DNA of 64,000 bases from Photobacterium rosenbergii (GCF_003026455.1 NZ_PYMB01000002.1:282856-346855), one strand, 5' to 3'. Positions 54,987 to 64,000 are shown, counted from the first letter of the stretch. The notes: a model not told the origin generated them from the letters alone. Translations and numbers: made by a program.

Positions 54987-55094
54987 TTCTCTATTGCTGC
55001 TTTTTCATCTGCAGCACATTGATAAATAGATTATTTCCCCATTTTTGTTTTCTGCCCTTTAGGTGGCGGAGACACATTATTACGAGACAAAATT

Positions 55095-56270
55095 GTGAAT
55101 CTAAAACTGCTTGGTAGTTCTCTTATTATTGCGGGTACGGCACTGGGTGCCGGTATGTTGGCTATCCCTATGGTGTTGGCTCAGTTCGGGCTGGTATGGG
55201 GCACGTTGCTGATGCTGGTGATCTGGCTTGGTACAACATACGCTGCCCTTCTCTTGCTTGAAGCCAGTATTAAAGCGGGTGGTGGCCTTGGCATGAATAC
55301 CATTGCCCGCAAAACGCTAGGTAAAGGTGGCCAACTGGTGACCAATGGCCTGTTGTATGCGCTGCTAGTTTGCCTGTTGATGGCTTACATCATTGGGGCA
55401 GGGGATCTGGTACAGAAGCTGCTATCGAGCATCGGCCTTGATCTCAGCCTGATGCAGAGTCAGATTGTCTTTACCTTGGTTGCTGGTGTGGTCGTCGCTG
55501 CAGGTACTGCTGTGATTGATAAGCTTAACCGTGCCCTGTTTGCTGTGATGGTCATTATGCTGGTGCTAACGCTACTTTCATTGGTGCCGACTATTTCAAT
55601 TGAAAACCTGATGGTAGCAACCAGCGACAATAAGATTGACCTGATCAAAACCAGTTCGGTATTGTTCACCAGCTTCGGCTTTATGGTGGTTATCCCATCA
55701 CTGGTAACTTACAACAAAGAAGCGACCCATAAGCAGCTACGAAACATGGTTGTGATCGGCTCGCTTGTCCCGCTGTTCAGCTACCTACTATGGCTATATG
55801 CGGCGATGGGTAACCTAAGTGCAGAGCAGATGGTTGATTTCAATAACGTTTCTGAACTGATTGCGGCACTGGGATCAAGCCACAGCATGATTAACCTGAT
55901 TCTGTCAGTGTTCACAGGCCTTGCCCTGCTCACTTCTTTCCTTGGCGTGGCAATGGCCCTGTTTGACCAAAACGTGGATACGTTCCGCCAGAACCGAGCA
56001 GTGACTTACGTACTGACATTCATCCTACCGTTAGCGGGTGCATTGTTTGCTGCTGATCAGTTCCTTTCTGTACTAGGCTACGCCGGTATTATCTTGGTAT
56101 TCCTGGCAGTATTTATCCCAATGGCGATGACGATGAAGCTGCGCAAAGAAGATGACAGTACATTTGAGGTCGATGCGTCGGGTGTGCTGTACCAAGCATC
56201 AGGTGGCCAGTTGGCGATGGGCTTGAGCTTCCTATTCGGTTGCTTCCTTCTGGCGGCAGAGTTGATTTAA
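55095..56270 (+). CDS. tyrP: Aromatic amino-acid permease (tyrosine-specific, TyrP type)
   Basis: A 391-residue HAAAP-family inner-membrane transporter with eleven helices. Hallmarks are IIAGTALGAGMLAIPMVLAQFG at the first helix, the YAALLLLEAS segment, and TSFGFMVVIPSLVTYN in the middle. It should take up tyrosine (possibly other aromatic amino acids) with protons. The GTG start at 55095 is supported by the family N-terminus; the ribosome site is weak (CGAGA), in keeping with regulation through the leader region. It ends in a strong terminator. Confidence 0.9.
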   Translation: MNLKLLGSSLIIAGTALGAGMLAIPMVLAQFGLVWGTLLMLVIWLGTTYAALLLLEASIKAGGGLGMNTIARKTLGKGGQLVTNGLLYALLVCLLMAYIIGAGDLVQKLLSSIGLDLSLMQSQIVFTLVAGVVVAAGTAVIDKLNRALFAVMVIMLVLTLLSLVPTISIENLMVATSDNKIDLIKTSSVLFTSFGFMVVIPSLVTYNKEATHKQLRNMVVIGSLVPLFSYLLWLYAAMGNLSAEQMVDFNNVSELIAALGSSHSMINLILSVFTGLALLTSFLGVAMALFDQNVDTFRQNRAVTYVLTFILPLAGALFAADQFLSVLGYAGIILVFLAVFIPMAMTMKLRKEDDSTFEVDASGVLYQASGGQLAMGLSFLFGCFLLAAELI

Positions 56271-56302
56271 TATCGACGAAGTTTTGAAAAACAAATAGGT
56301 AT

Positions 56303-56332
56303 AAGGGCGTTTACTGGGTAAACGCCCTTTTT
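56303..56332 (+). terminator. Terminator of the permease gene
   Basis: A 12-bp perfect stem (AAGGGCGTTTAC with GTAAACGCCCTT, loop TGG) followed by a T run. Confidence 0.92.
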
Positions 56333-56371
56333 GTTTCTACCTGAATGATGTAAAAGGCAAACAGGCTGGAT

Positions 56372-56473
56372 AGGTAGGATGCGACCAAACAAAACTACCT
56401 GTTGAAGTTTTAGCGACCAAACAAAAACTTCTAACTGCTCTATGGAGTACTATTGGGAATAGGATAAAGCAGT
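56372..56473. ncRNA. Possible structured RNA with repeated GACCAAAC hairpin loops
   Basis: In the 360-bp gap before the Ap4A phosphorylase gene, two hairpins stand in a row: AGGTAG/CTACCT (56372-56400) and GAAGTTTT/AAAACTTC (56404-56431). Each presents GCGACCAAACA in its loop, and the two loop motifs start 32 bp apart. A third stem, ACTGCT/AGCAGT, closes the region before GTTTT. The motif GACCAAACAAAA also occurs at 54769. No open frame is present. It may be a small RNA, a leader, or a pair of protein-binding sites; strand is undecided. Confidence 0.3.
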
Positions 56474-56692
56474 GTTTTCCAATGGCATTGATAATACAAA
56501 CTTTCGTGGTTTGCAGCTATATCTAGCCTTCATCCTGTATATGGCAAAAAAGGCTATCGTTGTAAACTAATGTGTACACTGCATTAGGTAACTTCAAGGG
56601 TTGTCTATATGGTTGAATAAAGCGTTTTGAAACAAACACCTTGGGCGCACTTGGGTATACAATGGTGAAAGAAGGATAGAGAGGAGGGACTT

Positions 56693-57490
56693 ATGTCCGG
56701 TCAAACTGAAACGCTGTGGGAAAAAGCCAGCCAAGTTTCCGAGCAGGCGTTGGCAGACGGTAGCCTGATGCCGATAGTTACCGATGCCCAAGTGATAGAA
56801 GAGCAGGGTATCGCATTTTTAGGCCATGTCGTTACGCCCAATGCAACCAAGAAGTTCCGAGCGACCTCGACCCAAGGCAACCCCTTCCTTCCCTATGAAG
56901 AATCACTTTATGTTGCTGATGCCGGGCGAGAGCATGTTTGTTTGTTGAATAAGTTTCCGGTTCTGTCTCCCCATCTGCTTATTTGCTCGAAAGCTTTTGT
57001 CCCACAGCAGTCATGCTTAAGCCTCTGTGACTTTGAGGGCTGGTTAAAAGGATTTGATCACCCCGATGTGTTTGGCTTTTACAATAATGGCCCTATTGCT
57101 GGAGCAAGCCAAATTCACCGCCATATGCAGTTAGTCCGCTCACCCATCCCACTTGAGCAGGTCATTGCTTCTGGTCAATTGCCTTTTGAGCACCGACTGT
57201 TGCCACTGCAAGCGCTGGATGCCAAAGAGTTGTATGCAAACTACCTTTCGATGATGGCTAGCTTGGCATTGTTGCCAGCAACTGAAGGCGAGAATTGCTC
57301 TCCTTACAACCTTCTTTTGACGCAGCGTTGGATGTTATTGTTTCCTAGAAGCGCAAATAACATCGATGGTGTCTATGCCAACGGGATCAATTACTCAGGA
57401 CGTTTTCTGGTCAAGCATGAAGAACAGTTGGCGTGGCTAAAGCAGTACGGGGTGATGAAATACCTTGCCGATTGCAGTCGGCAGGCTTGA
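56693..57490 (+). CDS. ATP adenylyltransferase (Ap4A phosphorylase)
   Basis: A 265-residue HIT-superfamily enzyme that splits diadenosine tetraphosphate with phosphate, giving ATP and ADP. Key parts are NPFLPYEESLYV, LNKFPVLSPHLLIC, and the catalytic stretch GPIAGASQIHRHMQLV, with HxHxQ in place of the short-HIT HxHxH. It matches the yeast Apa1/Apa2 type in length and layout. AGGAGGG lies just upstream of the ATG. It converges on bluB. Confidence 0.87.
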   Translation: MSGQTETLWEKASQVSEQALADGSLMPIVTDAQVIEEQGIAFLGHVVTPNATKKFRATSTQGNPFLPYEESLYVADAGREHVCLLNKFPVLSPHLLICSKAFVPQQSCLSLCDFEGWLKGFDHPDVFGFYNNGPIAGASQIHRHMQLVRSPIPLEQVIASGQLPFEHRLLPLQALDAKELYANYLSMMASLALLPATEGENCSPYNLLLTQRWMLLFPRSANNIDGVYANGINYSGRFLVKHEEQLAWLKQYGVMKYLADCSRQA

Positions 57491-57500
57491 GCCGAGACAT

Positions 57501-58145
57501 TCAGTCAGTCCATTTGTCGTAATGGATGGCTTGCTCTAACGGGCGGCGAGACTGCCAACCTCGCTTTTCAAGTTCAGGCTCGTCATGAAAGAAACGGGTA
57601 TAGCCGAGACAAAGATAGCCAATGATTTCGATATCTTCAGGGATATTGAGCGTGTCTCTAAGTACATTATCATGGAGGATACTGACCCAACCGAGCCCGA
57701 GGTTTTCTGCTCTTGCTGCCAACCATAGGTTTTGGACAGCACATACCGCACTATATAAATCCATTTCAGGCTTGATTGTTCTACCAAGTACCACCGGACC
57801 TACACGGTTTCTATCACAGGTTACGCAGATACCTACCGGTGCTTCTTCTATCCCTTCTAATTTCAAGGCTTGGTATTTCCCGCGTTTTTCTTGATCAAAC
57901 ATCTGTGCAGACTGCTGGTGAGCTGCGATAAAACCTTGTTTGATTTTGCTTTTGGTCTCAGGGTTGGTCACAACAATAAAGTCCCATGGCTGCATGAAAC
58001 CGACACTTGGCGCATGGTGGGCAGCTCTAAGAACTCGCTTGAGCACTTTCACGGGGATGGGATTAGGCAAGAATTCACCACGGACATCGCGCCTTGAGAA
58101 AATCGTCTTGTATACCGCTTCACGTTCTTGTGGTGTTATTTCCAT
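57501..58145 (-). CDS. bluB: 5,6-dimethylbenzimidazole synthase
   Basis: A 214-residue nitroreductase-fold flavoenzyme that breaks down FMN to make 5,6-dimethylbenzimidazole, the lower ligand of vitamin B12. The BluB pattern is clear: RRDVRGEFLPNPIP, AAHHAPSVGFMQPWDF, VTCDRNRVG, the VLGRTIKPEMDLYSAVCAVQ segment, NLWLAARAENLGLGWVSI and LCLGYTRFF. The ATG at 58145 is preferred to a TTG 18 bp earlier. No other cobalamin gene is nearby, so it probably serves salvage or remodelling. Confidence 0.92.
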   Translation of the reverse strand: MEITPQEREAVYKTIFSRRDVRGEFLPNPIPVKVLKRVLRAAHHAPSVGFMQPWDFIVVTNPETKSKIKQGFIAAHQQSAQMFDQEKRGKYQALKLEGIEEAPVGICVTCDRNRVGPVVLGRTIKPEMDLYSAVCAVQNLWLAARAENLGLGWVSILHDNVLRDTLNIPEDIEIIGYLCLGYTRFFHDEPELEKRGWQSRRPLEQAIHYDKWTD

Positions 58146-58261
58146 ATGTCGTCGCTCAATCAAGTTAGTACTTTATCAATAGTCATAGCATGATAAGCGG
58201 TGCGAGCAAGAGGGGGAAGGGGTTAACGCTACTTGGTTGAAATGATTTCAAAAAGGCAAAA

Positions 58262-58290
58262 AAAACCCGATAGCTAGGCTATCGGGTTTT
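58262..58290. terminator. Terminator of fusA2
   Basis: A 13-bp perfect stem (AAAACCCGATAGC with GCTATCGGGTTTT, loop TAG). The minus strand shows a long T run, and the plus strand a short one. Confidence 0.92.
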
Positions 58291-58320
58291 ATCAGCAATT
58301 AAAGCTTACTTAGATAAGAA

Positions 58321-60408
58321 TTACTTCTTAGCTTCGCGCTCTTTAACTTCTGCGATTACCTGCTCAGCAACGTTTGCTGGACATGGTGCGTAGTGTGCGA
58401 ACTCCATAGAGAACTGACCACGGCCAGAAGTCATAGTACGTAGGTGACCGATGTAGCCGAACATTTCTGATAGAGGAACGTCTGCTTTAATACGAACACC
58501 AGTAGTACCAGCTTGCTGGTCTTTGATCATGCCGCGACGACGGTTAAGGTCACCGATTACGTCACCAACGTGGTCTTCTGGAGTGAACACGTCAACGTGC
58601 ATGATTGGCTCAAGAAGCTGAGCACCAGCTTTAGGCATAGACTGACGGAATGCACCTTTCGCTGCGATTTCGAATGCTACTGCTGATGAGTCAACTGCGT
58701 GGAAACCACCGTCGAATAGCTCAACTTCAACGTCAAGAACTGGGAAGCCAGCTAGGACACCGTTGTCCATCATGCCTTCGAAGCCTTTCTCAACTGCAGG
58801 CCAGAATTCCTTAGGAACGTTACCGCCAACAACAGTTGAAGAGAACTTGAAGCCAGAACCAACTTCACCTGGCTTGATGCGGTAGTCGATCTTACCGAAC
58901 TGACCAGAACCACCAGACTGCTTCTTGTGCGTGTAGCTATCTTCAATTGCTTGAGTGATAGTTTCACGGTAAGCAACCTGTGGCTGACCAACGATTAGGT
59001 CTACGCCGTAAGTACGCTTAAGGATATCAACCTTGATGTCTAGGTGAAGCTCACCCATACCTTTAAGGATGGTTTCGCCAGTTTCTTCGTCAGTTTCAAC
59101 CTGGAATGATGGATCTTCTGCAACCATCTTACCGATAGCGATACCCATCTTCTCAGAACCGCCTTTGTCTTTAGGCGTTACTGCGATAGAGATTACTGGA
59201 GTTGGGAAGATCATTGGCTCAAGAGTACACTCGTGCTTAACATCACATAGAGTGTGACCAGTTTGAACGTTCTTCATACCAACAACAGCGATGATGTCAC
59301 CAGCTTGTGCTTCAGTAAGCTCGTTACGGTCATCTGCCTGCATCTCAACCATACGGCCGATACGCTCAGTTTTACCAGTCGCAGAGTTAAGGATAGTGTC
59401 ACCCTTCTTCATGCGGCCAGAGTAGATACGGATGAACGTTAGTGCACCGAAACGGTCGTCCATGATCTTGAACGCAAGCGCTTTTAGTGGCTCATCAGCA
59501 GAAACAGTTGCAACTTCACCAGTTGGCTCACCAGTTTCTTTGTCTGTTAGCGGCTGAGGATCAACTTCTGTTGGAGATGGTAGGTAATCTACAACAGCGT
59601 CAAGGATAAGCTGCATACCCTTGTTCTTGAACGCAGAACCACAGAAAGTTGGGAAGAACGCGATGTCACGAGTACCTTTACGGATACAACGCTTGATGTC
59701 TTCGATAGAAGGCTCTTCACCTTCCATGTAAGCTTCCATTAGGTCATCGTCCTGCTCAACAGCAGTTTCGATTAGCTCTTCACGGTAAGCTTCAACGTCG
59801 TCTACCATGTCAGCTGGAACGTCTTGGATTGTGTAGTTTTCTGGAAGACCAGTCTCATCCCAAACGTACGCTTTACGGCTTAGTAGGTCTACAACACCAA
59901 CGAAGTCGTCTTCACGACCGATTGGAAGAACCATTACTAGCGGAGTAGCACCAAGAACGTTCTTAACCTGATCAACAACGTTGAAGAAGTCAGCGCCCAT
60001 ACGGTCTAGTTTGTTAACGAAGATCAGACGAGATACTTCTGATTCGTTCGCGTAACGCCAGTTAGTTTCTGACTGAGGCTCAACACCACCAGAACCACAG
60101 AATACACCGATACCACCGTCAAGAACTTTAAGAGAACGGTATACTTCAACTGTGAAGTCAACGTGTCCAGGAGTATCGATAACGTTTAGGCGGTGGCCGT
60201 TCCAGAAACAGCTAACTGCTGCAGACTGGATTGTAATACCACGCTCAGCTTCCTGCTCCATGAAGTCAGTAGTTGATTCGCCGTCGTGTACTTCACCAGT
60301 CTTGTGGATCTGACCAGTAAGCTTAAGGATACGCTCAGTAGTAGTGGTTTTACCCGCATCAACGTGCGCGAAAATACCAATGTTTCTGTATTTAGATAAA
60401 TCTGCCAT
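58321..60408 (-). CDS. fusA2: Elongation factor G, second (stand-alone) copy
   Basis: A 695-residue translational GTPase with the full EF-G layout. G1 is [13 protein letters not shown]2 RGITI, G3 DTPGHVDF and G4 NKLDRMG; domains II-V follow, with YRETITQA and the C-terminal [12 protein letters not shown]. It drives ribosomal translocation or recycling. It stands alone, not in a str operon with rpsL, rpsG and tufA, as with the second EF-G of V. cholerae. Codon choice (many AAC, GAA, CGT, GGT) looks like that of a strongly expressed gene. A strong terminator follows. Confidence 0.93.
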   Translation of the reverse strand: MADLSKYRNIGIFAHVDAGKTTTTERILKLTGQIHKTGEVHDGESTTDFMEQEAERGITIQSAAVSCFWNGHRLNVIDTPGHVDFTVEVYRSLKVLDGGIGVFCGSGGVEPQSETNWRYANESEVSRLIFVNKLDRMGADFFNVVDQVKNVLGATPLVMVLPIGREDDFVGVVDLLSRKAYVWDETGLPENYTIQDVPADMVDDVEAYREELIETAVEQDDDLMEAYMEGEEPSIEDIKRCIRKGTRDIAFFPTFCGSAFKNKGMQLILDAVVDYLPSPTEVDPQPLTDKETGEPTGEVATVSADEPLKALAFKIMDDRFGALTFIRIYSGRMKKGDTILNSATGKTERIGRMVEMQADDRNELTEAQAGDIIAVVGMKNVQTGHTLCDVKHECTLEPMIFPTPVISIAVTPKDKGGSEKMGIAIGKMVAEDPSFQVETDEETGETILKGMGELHLDIKVDILKRTYGVDLIVGQPQVAYRETITQAIEDSYTHKKQSGGSGQFGKIDYRIKPGEVGSGFKFSSTVVGGNVPKEFWPAVEKGFEGMMDNGVLAGFPVLDVEVELFDGGFHAVDSSAVAFEIAAKGAFRQSMPKAGAQLLEPIMHVDVFTPEDHVGDVIGDLNRRRGMIKDQQAGTTGVRIKADVPLSEMFGYIGHLRTMTSGRGQFSMEFAHYAPCPANVAEQVIAEVKEREAKK

Positions 60409-60804
60409 TGTTTTTCTCTATAAACAATTAGTGTCACTATTCGGTGGGGGAGTATATCACTGATTCCAACAAACATTACATAGCTCATTTAAGATAAAAT
60501 GAACATTTGCTTGTTTTTGCTCCGTCTTTTCAGGTTTTCTGGCGTAAACGCTCAATAAACCCACAGGAGCTGCATGTAATAACACATTATGTTTCATCAA
60601 TCACTGTCAAATTACGCTTTGACAACGGGCTTTTGAGACACACATTGTGATCATTTACCTGCTCATTGTTCACTGAATGTGAACGATGCTAATGCAAAAA
60701 TGGCAGCCGACATGCCACCAAATCCGCTTAATTCTAGTAGTAAACGCTAAAAGCTACCAGTGGCTTAGGGTAAATTCCCTGACAGTCGAGCATAGGTTGT
60801 TACA
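60409..60804. other. Intergenic region upstream of fusA2
   Basis: A 396-bp gap between two minus-strand genes that should hold the fusA2 promoter and a long leader. A minus-strand TTGACA occurs near 60605-60610, though its -10 partner is weak. A perfect inverted repeat, GTTCAC-TGAAT-GTGAAC, lies at 60668-60684 and could be an operator or a hairpin. No gene was found. Confidence 0.45.
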
Positions 60805-61137
60805 TTATGGTTGCTCGGAAAAATAGATAGCAATGTCTGCCAAATCTTGGTCAGTGAGAACGGAAAGTTGTTGCTTCATCATGTTGCCATATACGCCGGT
60901 ACGCTCACCTTTTTGATACGCTTTCATGGAGTTATAAAGGTATAGGGCGTTTTGGTTGTTGATATGTGGGTAACCATTCTTTTTGGCCACACCCGTTTGG
61001 CCATGACAGAACTGACAGGAAAAAGATTTCATTTTACCGTCCTCATAGTTACCGGAAGGCATCGAGCCTGCAAAGGCGGCTGAGCTGGATAATGTACTTG
61101 CTATATAAAGGAAGGAAAAAAGGGTGTTACGTTTCAT
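60805..61137 (-). CDS. Periplasmic class I cytochrome c
   Basis: A 110-residue single-heme cytochrome c. It has a signal peptide (~1-23, AAFA|G), the heme-attachment motif CQFCH, a conserved YPHINNQNALYLYNSMKAY helix, and a distal Met candidate in the NMMKQQLSVLTDQDLADIAIYF end, all as in small cytochrome c4/c553-like proteins. The ATG at 61137 begins a normal signal peptide; a GTG 30 bp earlier would lengthen it needlessly. It likely carries electrons in the periplasm. No partner enzyme is adjacent. Confidence 0.88.
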   Translation of the reverse strand: MKRNTLFSFLYIASTLSSSAAFAGSMPSGNYEDGKMKSFSCQFCHGQTGVAKKNGYPHINNQNALYLYNSMKAYQKGERTGVYGNMMKQQLSVLTDQDLADIAIYFSEQP

Positions 61138-61335
61138 GGGGTGCTTAGACTTATGATAATTGACCACAAAATAATGCTACTTCCAACCTTTCGCAATAGC
61201 GTGGTTACAACCTTTTACTGAAAAAGACTGAGGTAAAGGGCTTGGGGTTATATCTAATGAAATTAGTTGCAATAATTTTGACCACAAGCCATTCGTTTCC
61301 CATACTCAAATCATGGGCAAAGGGAGATTAAGTCT

Positions 61336-61878
61336 ATGAAAGGAATTATTTTTACCGAGTTTCTCGATATCGTTGAAAATCGCTTTGGTTTAGAGGTATG
61401 CCAGCAGATGCTTGATGATGCCGGGGTTGATGGGATCTACACGGCAGTGGGTAGTTATGATCACCGGGTTTTGGTGAAGATGATTGTCTGTTTGAGTAAA
61501 ATTACAGGTGTATCTCCTGAAGCGCTACAAGAAGTCTATGGCGAGGCATTATTTACACGTTTGTTAACGACCATGCCACTCGGTAACGGTGATAAACCAA
61601 CAGGTACTTTCAGCTTCATTGAAAGGGTAGAGCGACACATTCATATTGAAGTGAAAAAGCTTTATCCCAATGCCAATCCACCGCAGTTCGATTTCATATC
61701 ACAAACCTCAGCCAAGATGGTGCTCGACTATATATCCGCACGTTGTTTTTCCCATGTCTGCCTAGGCTTGATCCGTGGTTGTGTCCAGCACTTCAACGAA
61801 GAGATGGATATCGAGATGGAGCCTGTCAACCAAGACCAGAGCCATGTCCGGTTTACGCTGACCCTTAATGCGGGGTAA
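61336..61878 (+). CDS. H-NOX heme nitric-oxide sensor
   Basis: A 180-residue H-NOX (HNOB) protein. The heme-ligand His is H103 in HIHIEVKKLYPNA, and the heme-propionate motif YxSxR is Y132-I-S-A-R136. The N-terminus MKGIIFTEFLDIVENRFG is also typical. It binds nitric oxide and controls a partner kinase. GGGAG precedes the ATG. The hybrid kinase gene begins 2 bp after its stop, the standard H-NOX/HnoK arrangement. Confidence 0.94.
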   Translation: MKGIIFTEFLDIVENRFGLEVCQQMLDDAGVDGIYTAVGSYDHRVLVKMIVCLSKITGVSPEALQEVYGEALFTRLLTTMPLGNGDKPTGTFSFIERVERHIHIEVKKLYPNANPPQFDFISQTSAKMVLDYISARCFSHVCLGLIRGCVQHFNEEMDIEMEPVNQDQSHVRFTLTLNAG

Positions 61879-61880
61879 CT

Positions 61881-63626
61881 ATGGGCCTTGAACGCATGGA
61901 TTTGGAACGCCAAGTTGCTTTGATGCAAAAGAAAATTGACCGGGAGCGTGAAGCAAGGAAAATGGCTGAAACGTTACTGGAGTCAAAAAGTTTAGAGCTC
62001 TATCAGACCAAACAGTTGGTAGAGCAGAACCTCGAACAGATGCGAGATCAAGTCGCCAGCGGGTCGGATTTTCTTTCATACCAGCAGAAGATGGATAACT
62101 TACTGCTTCGCTTCGGGCATACGTTCCTTAAATACCAACCTTCCTTTGGCATTATCAAAGAATTGCTTGATGCTTTGATTTCCAGCCATGCGGTAAGTGC
62201 TTGCGCGGTTAAGATAAGCTGTCAATCAACGCCTGCTCTTAATATTACGTATTGCTCTGAAATCGATGAGAAATGCACGCCTCCCGCCAAGTTGGATACG
62301 ATTGGTGAGCATTGGGACGAAGGGCATCAGCTACATTGGTTTTCTCTGAGTAACTCGGCGGTAACCGGTTATTTGGTTACCCGTATCGATGAGAGAAGGG
62401 AGTGGCATACCACTATCCGTAAGCATATGAACCTAATCGGTGAAATGCTGCGTACGTCGATTGACCGCCAGTTAAAGCTTGAAGATGCTATCCGGGCTAG
62501 AAAGTCTGCTGAGGAGTCGGAGAAATCAACCCGTGACTTTTTGGCAATGATAAACCATGAACTGCGAACGCCGTTGAATGGCTTGCTGGGTACTGCAGAG
62601 CTTTTATCTGATACCCAATTGGATAACCACCAGAGCGGTTTGTTGTCGACGCTTCATCACTCAGGAGAATTGCTACGGGCGATCATCAACGACTTGCTTG
62701 ATTACAGCAAGATCAATGCAGGGATGATGGAGTTAGCCATTAAGCCTTTCGATAGTCGCTTGATGACCAATATGCTCAAAGATATTTTCCAGCATCCCGC
62801 CAATGAAAAGCAGTTAGATTTTTCGATTCATTTCATGCCGGATACGCCACAGTGGTTGCTGGGGGATGAAGACCGTATCAAGCAAATCTTCGTCAACTTA
62901 ATTGGTAACGCCATAAAGTTCACCCAGCAGGGATACGTGTCGGTCACTATTGGGTGGCAAGATGAGGCGCTGAGGTTTATGGTGCGCGATTCAGGTTGTG
63001 GGATCCCCAAAGATAAAATCGCTACCTTATTCCAACCGTTTACCCAAGTGGATAACTCCAGTAACCGCCAACACGAGGGAACAGGGTTGGGCTTGGCTAT
63101 TTGTAAAAAGCTGGCTGAGCAAATGAAAGGTTGGATCGACGTTGATAGCGAAGATGGCCGAGGCACAACCTTTACGGTGACTTTGCCGCTGGAAATCAAT
63201 CAGGTCACGGTTGATGAAAATAAAGGTCAATTGGGCGGTGCAGCATCTATTGATGACCTGTCTATCTTGGTTGTAGAAGATTTGAAAACCAACCAGATGA
63301 TCATCAAGTTGATGCTAGGTAAGTTCGGCATTACGCCGGCGATTGCCGATAACGGCCAGAAAGCACTAGAAATACTTGAGCAGCAGGATTTTGATATTGT
63401 CCTGATGGATTGTCGAATGCCGGTGCTTGATGGTTATGCAACAACTGAGCGTTTGCGCAGCACAGGATATAACAAACCTATCATTGCTTTAACTGCTGGG
63501 ACCACTAAAGCAGAGCGGGAAGAGTGCTTTACAGCGGGAATGGACGATATTCTCTGCAAGCCTTACCAAAGCGCTGAGCTTAGGGAGATGATAGAAAAAT
63601 GGGGCACAGAAACTGTCCCCCATTAA
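61881..63626 (+). CDS. H-NOX-associated hybrid histidine kinase
   Basis: A 581-residue soluble hybrid kinase: N-terminal coiled coil (~1-60), a GAF-like or uncharacterised sensor part (~70-200), HisKA with INHELRTPLNG (H226), HATPase with GTGLGLAICKKL, and a C-terminal receiver with D510 in LMDCRMPV. It fits the HnoK/HqsK group; in V. harveyi such a kinase feeds nitric-oxide signals into the LuxU quorum-sensing relay. No Hpt or output regulator is encoded next to it, so its partner lies elsewhere. Confidence 0.92.
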   Translation: MGLERMDLERQVALMQKKIDREREARKMAETLLESKSLELYQTKQLVEQNLEQMRDQVASGSDFLSYQQKMDNLLLRFGHTFLKYQPSFGIIKELLDALISSHAVSACAVKISCQSTPALNITYCSEIDEKCTPPAKLDTIGEHWDEGHQLHWFSLSNSAVTGYLVTRIDERREWHTTIRKHMNLIGEMLRTSIDRQLKLEDAIRARKSAEESEKSTRDFLAMINHELRTPLNGLLGTAELLSDTQLDNHQSGLLSTLHHSGELLRAIINDLLDYSKINAGMMELAIKPFDSRLMTNMLKDIFQHPANEKQLDFSIHFMPDTPQWLLGDEDRIKQIFVNLIGNAIKFTQQGYVSVTIGWQDEALRFMVRDSGCGIPKDKIATLFQPFTQVDNSSNRQHEGTGLGLAICKKLAEQMKGWIDVDSEDGRGTTFTVTLPLEINQVTVDENKGQLGGAASIDDLSILVVEDLKTNQMIIKLMLGKFGITPAIADNGQKALEILEQQDFDIVLMDCRMPVLDGYATTERLRSTGYNKPIIALTAGTTKAEREECFTAGMDDILCKPYQSAELREMIEKWGTETVPH

Positions 63627-63653
63627 TGTTCTAGCGTATCTAGGTCTCTGGCC

Positions 63654-64000
63654 TTAGTGGTTTGAGAACCCTTCACCTTTGGCCATACGGTCATAAAGGA
63701 TGACATTGACCGCTGCGGCAAGGTTCATGCAACCATTCGTTGGGACATAAATGGTCTCACGGCAAAAGTTGGTAATTTCTTTCTTCAACGTACCGTCTTC
63801 AGGGCCAAAGATATAAAACGCGCGCTGGGGGTGCTTATACTCCGGAAGGGGCTTTGCGCCTTCAATCAAATCAACCGCCACTGGCACACAGTCATGAGGG
63901 ATAATATCTTTCAGGTCTTCAACCCCGATCAGTGGAATATCACGAACTGTGTTTTTGGTGTCGGTGCAAAATTTCTTAGCAAGGTCATAGCGCGTACCTG
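63654..64000 (-). CDS. SpoU/TrmH-family RNA 2'-O-methyltransferase, C-terminal part
   Basis: The frame is open from the right window edge, so only the last ~115 residues are seen. SPOUT-family motifs 2 and 3 are present: YIFGPEDGTL and CRETIYVPTNGCMNLAAAVNVILYDR, which form the knotted SAM-binding site. It methylates a ribose in tRNA or rRNA; the exact target cannot be told. It converges on the hybrid kinase gene with 27 bp between stops. Confidence 0.88.
   Translation of the reverse strand, partial: GTRYDLAKKFCTDTKNTVRDIPLIGVEDLKDIIPHDCVPVAVDLIEGAKPLPEYKHPQRAFYIFGPEDGTLKKEITNFCRETIYVPTNGCMNLAAAVNVILYDRMAKGEGFSNH

Noticed and set aside
58321..60408. This EF-G as the str-operon copy
   Set aside because: No rpsL, rpsG or tuf genes adjoin it; it has its own terminator and a long upstream gap.

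Overview
The window is chromosomal DNA from a gammaproteobacterium, most likely a member of the Vibrionaceae (Photobacterium or a close relative). This placement is an inference from gene content: a VolA-type surface lysophospholipase, a stand-alone second EF-G, an H-NOX/hybrid-kinase pair, a lactate permease next to a Dld-II-type D-lactate dehydrogenase, and an orphan BluB. No rRNA, tRNA, insertion sequence, phage or CRISPR array was seen. Both ends cut genes: a NupC-type transporter on the left and a SpoU/TrmH-type RNA methyltransferase on the right.

About 0.8-35.6 kb is the unusual part, apart from an EamA exporter at 11.9-12.8 kb. It looks like one dedicated exopolysaccharide and matrix-protein locus. 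Its core is an 11-gene, 14.3-kb plus-strand operon (19822-34141) with tiny gaps or overlaps: REC-PP2C phosphatase, STAS antagonist, NDP-sugar nucleotidyltransferase, RsbW-like kinase, GH2 lipoprotein, GH9 endoglucanase, cellulose-synthase-like GT2, three successive DUF3131 proteins and a periplasmic repeat-poor protein. Upstream lie a two-part beta-barrel-like protein, a 1781-residue RTX protein, a 1035-residue hybrid histidine kinase, a type I secretion ABC transporter and adaptor with three accessory genes, a fourth DUF3131 protein and a lichenase-like GH16 enzyme. A second soluble GT2 follows at 34.4 kb. The parts suggest this working model: the hybrid kinase signals to the REC-PP2C protein, the STAS/RsbW partner switch controls output, the GT2 makes a beta-glucan-like polymer, the GH9, GH2, GH16 and DUF3131 proteins process it, and the type I system exports the RTX protein as a matrix partner. 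No protein in it carries a PilZ domain, and there is no BcsB, BcsC, Wza or Wzx/Wzy. I do not recognise it as a described system.

35.7-46.7 kb holds lactate use (lldP, dld-II, a divergent LysR regulator), small envelope proteins, an Asp/Ser/Tyr-rich secreted repeat protein, and a sulfur locus (CoA-disulfide reductase with rhodanese domain, divergent from a YeeE/YedE pair). 46.7-51.6 kb is the nitrite operon nirB-nirD-nirC-cobA. Its promoter shows an FNR box and a 7-2-7 NarL/NarP site at the positions known for E. coli nirB.

52-58.2 kb holds a VolA-like lipoprotein, a small conserved protein, a TyrP-type permease preceded by an unannotated Phe/Tyr-rich leader peptide, a possible structured RNA with repeated hairpin loops, an Ap4A phosphorylase and BluB. 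58.3-64 kb holds fusA2, a cytochrome c, the H-NOX sensor with its hybrid kinase, and the RNA methyltransferase fragment.
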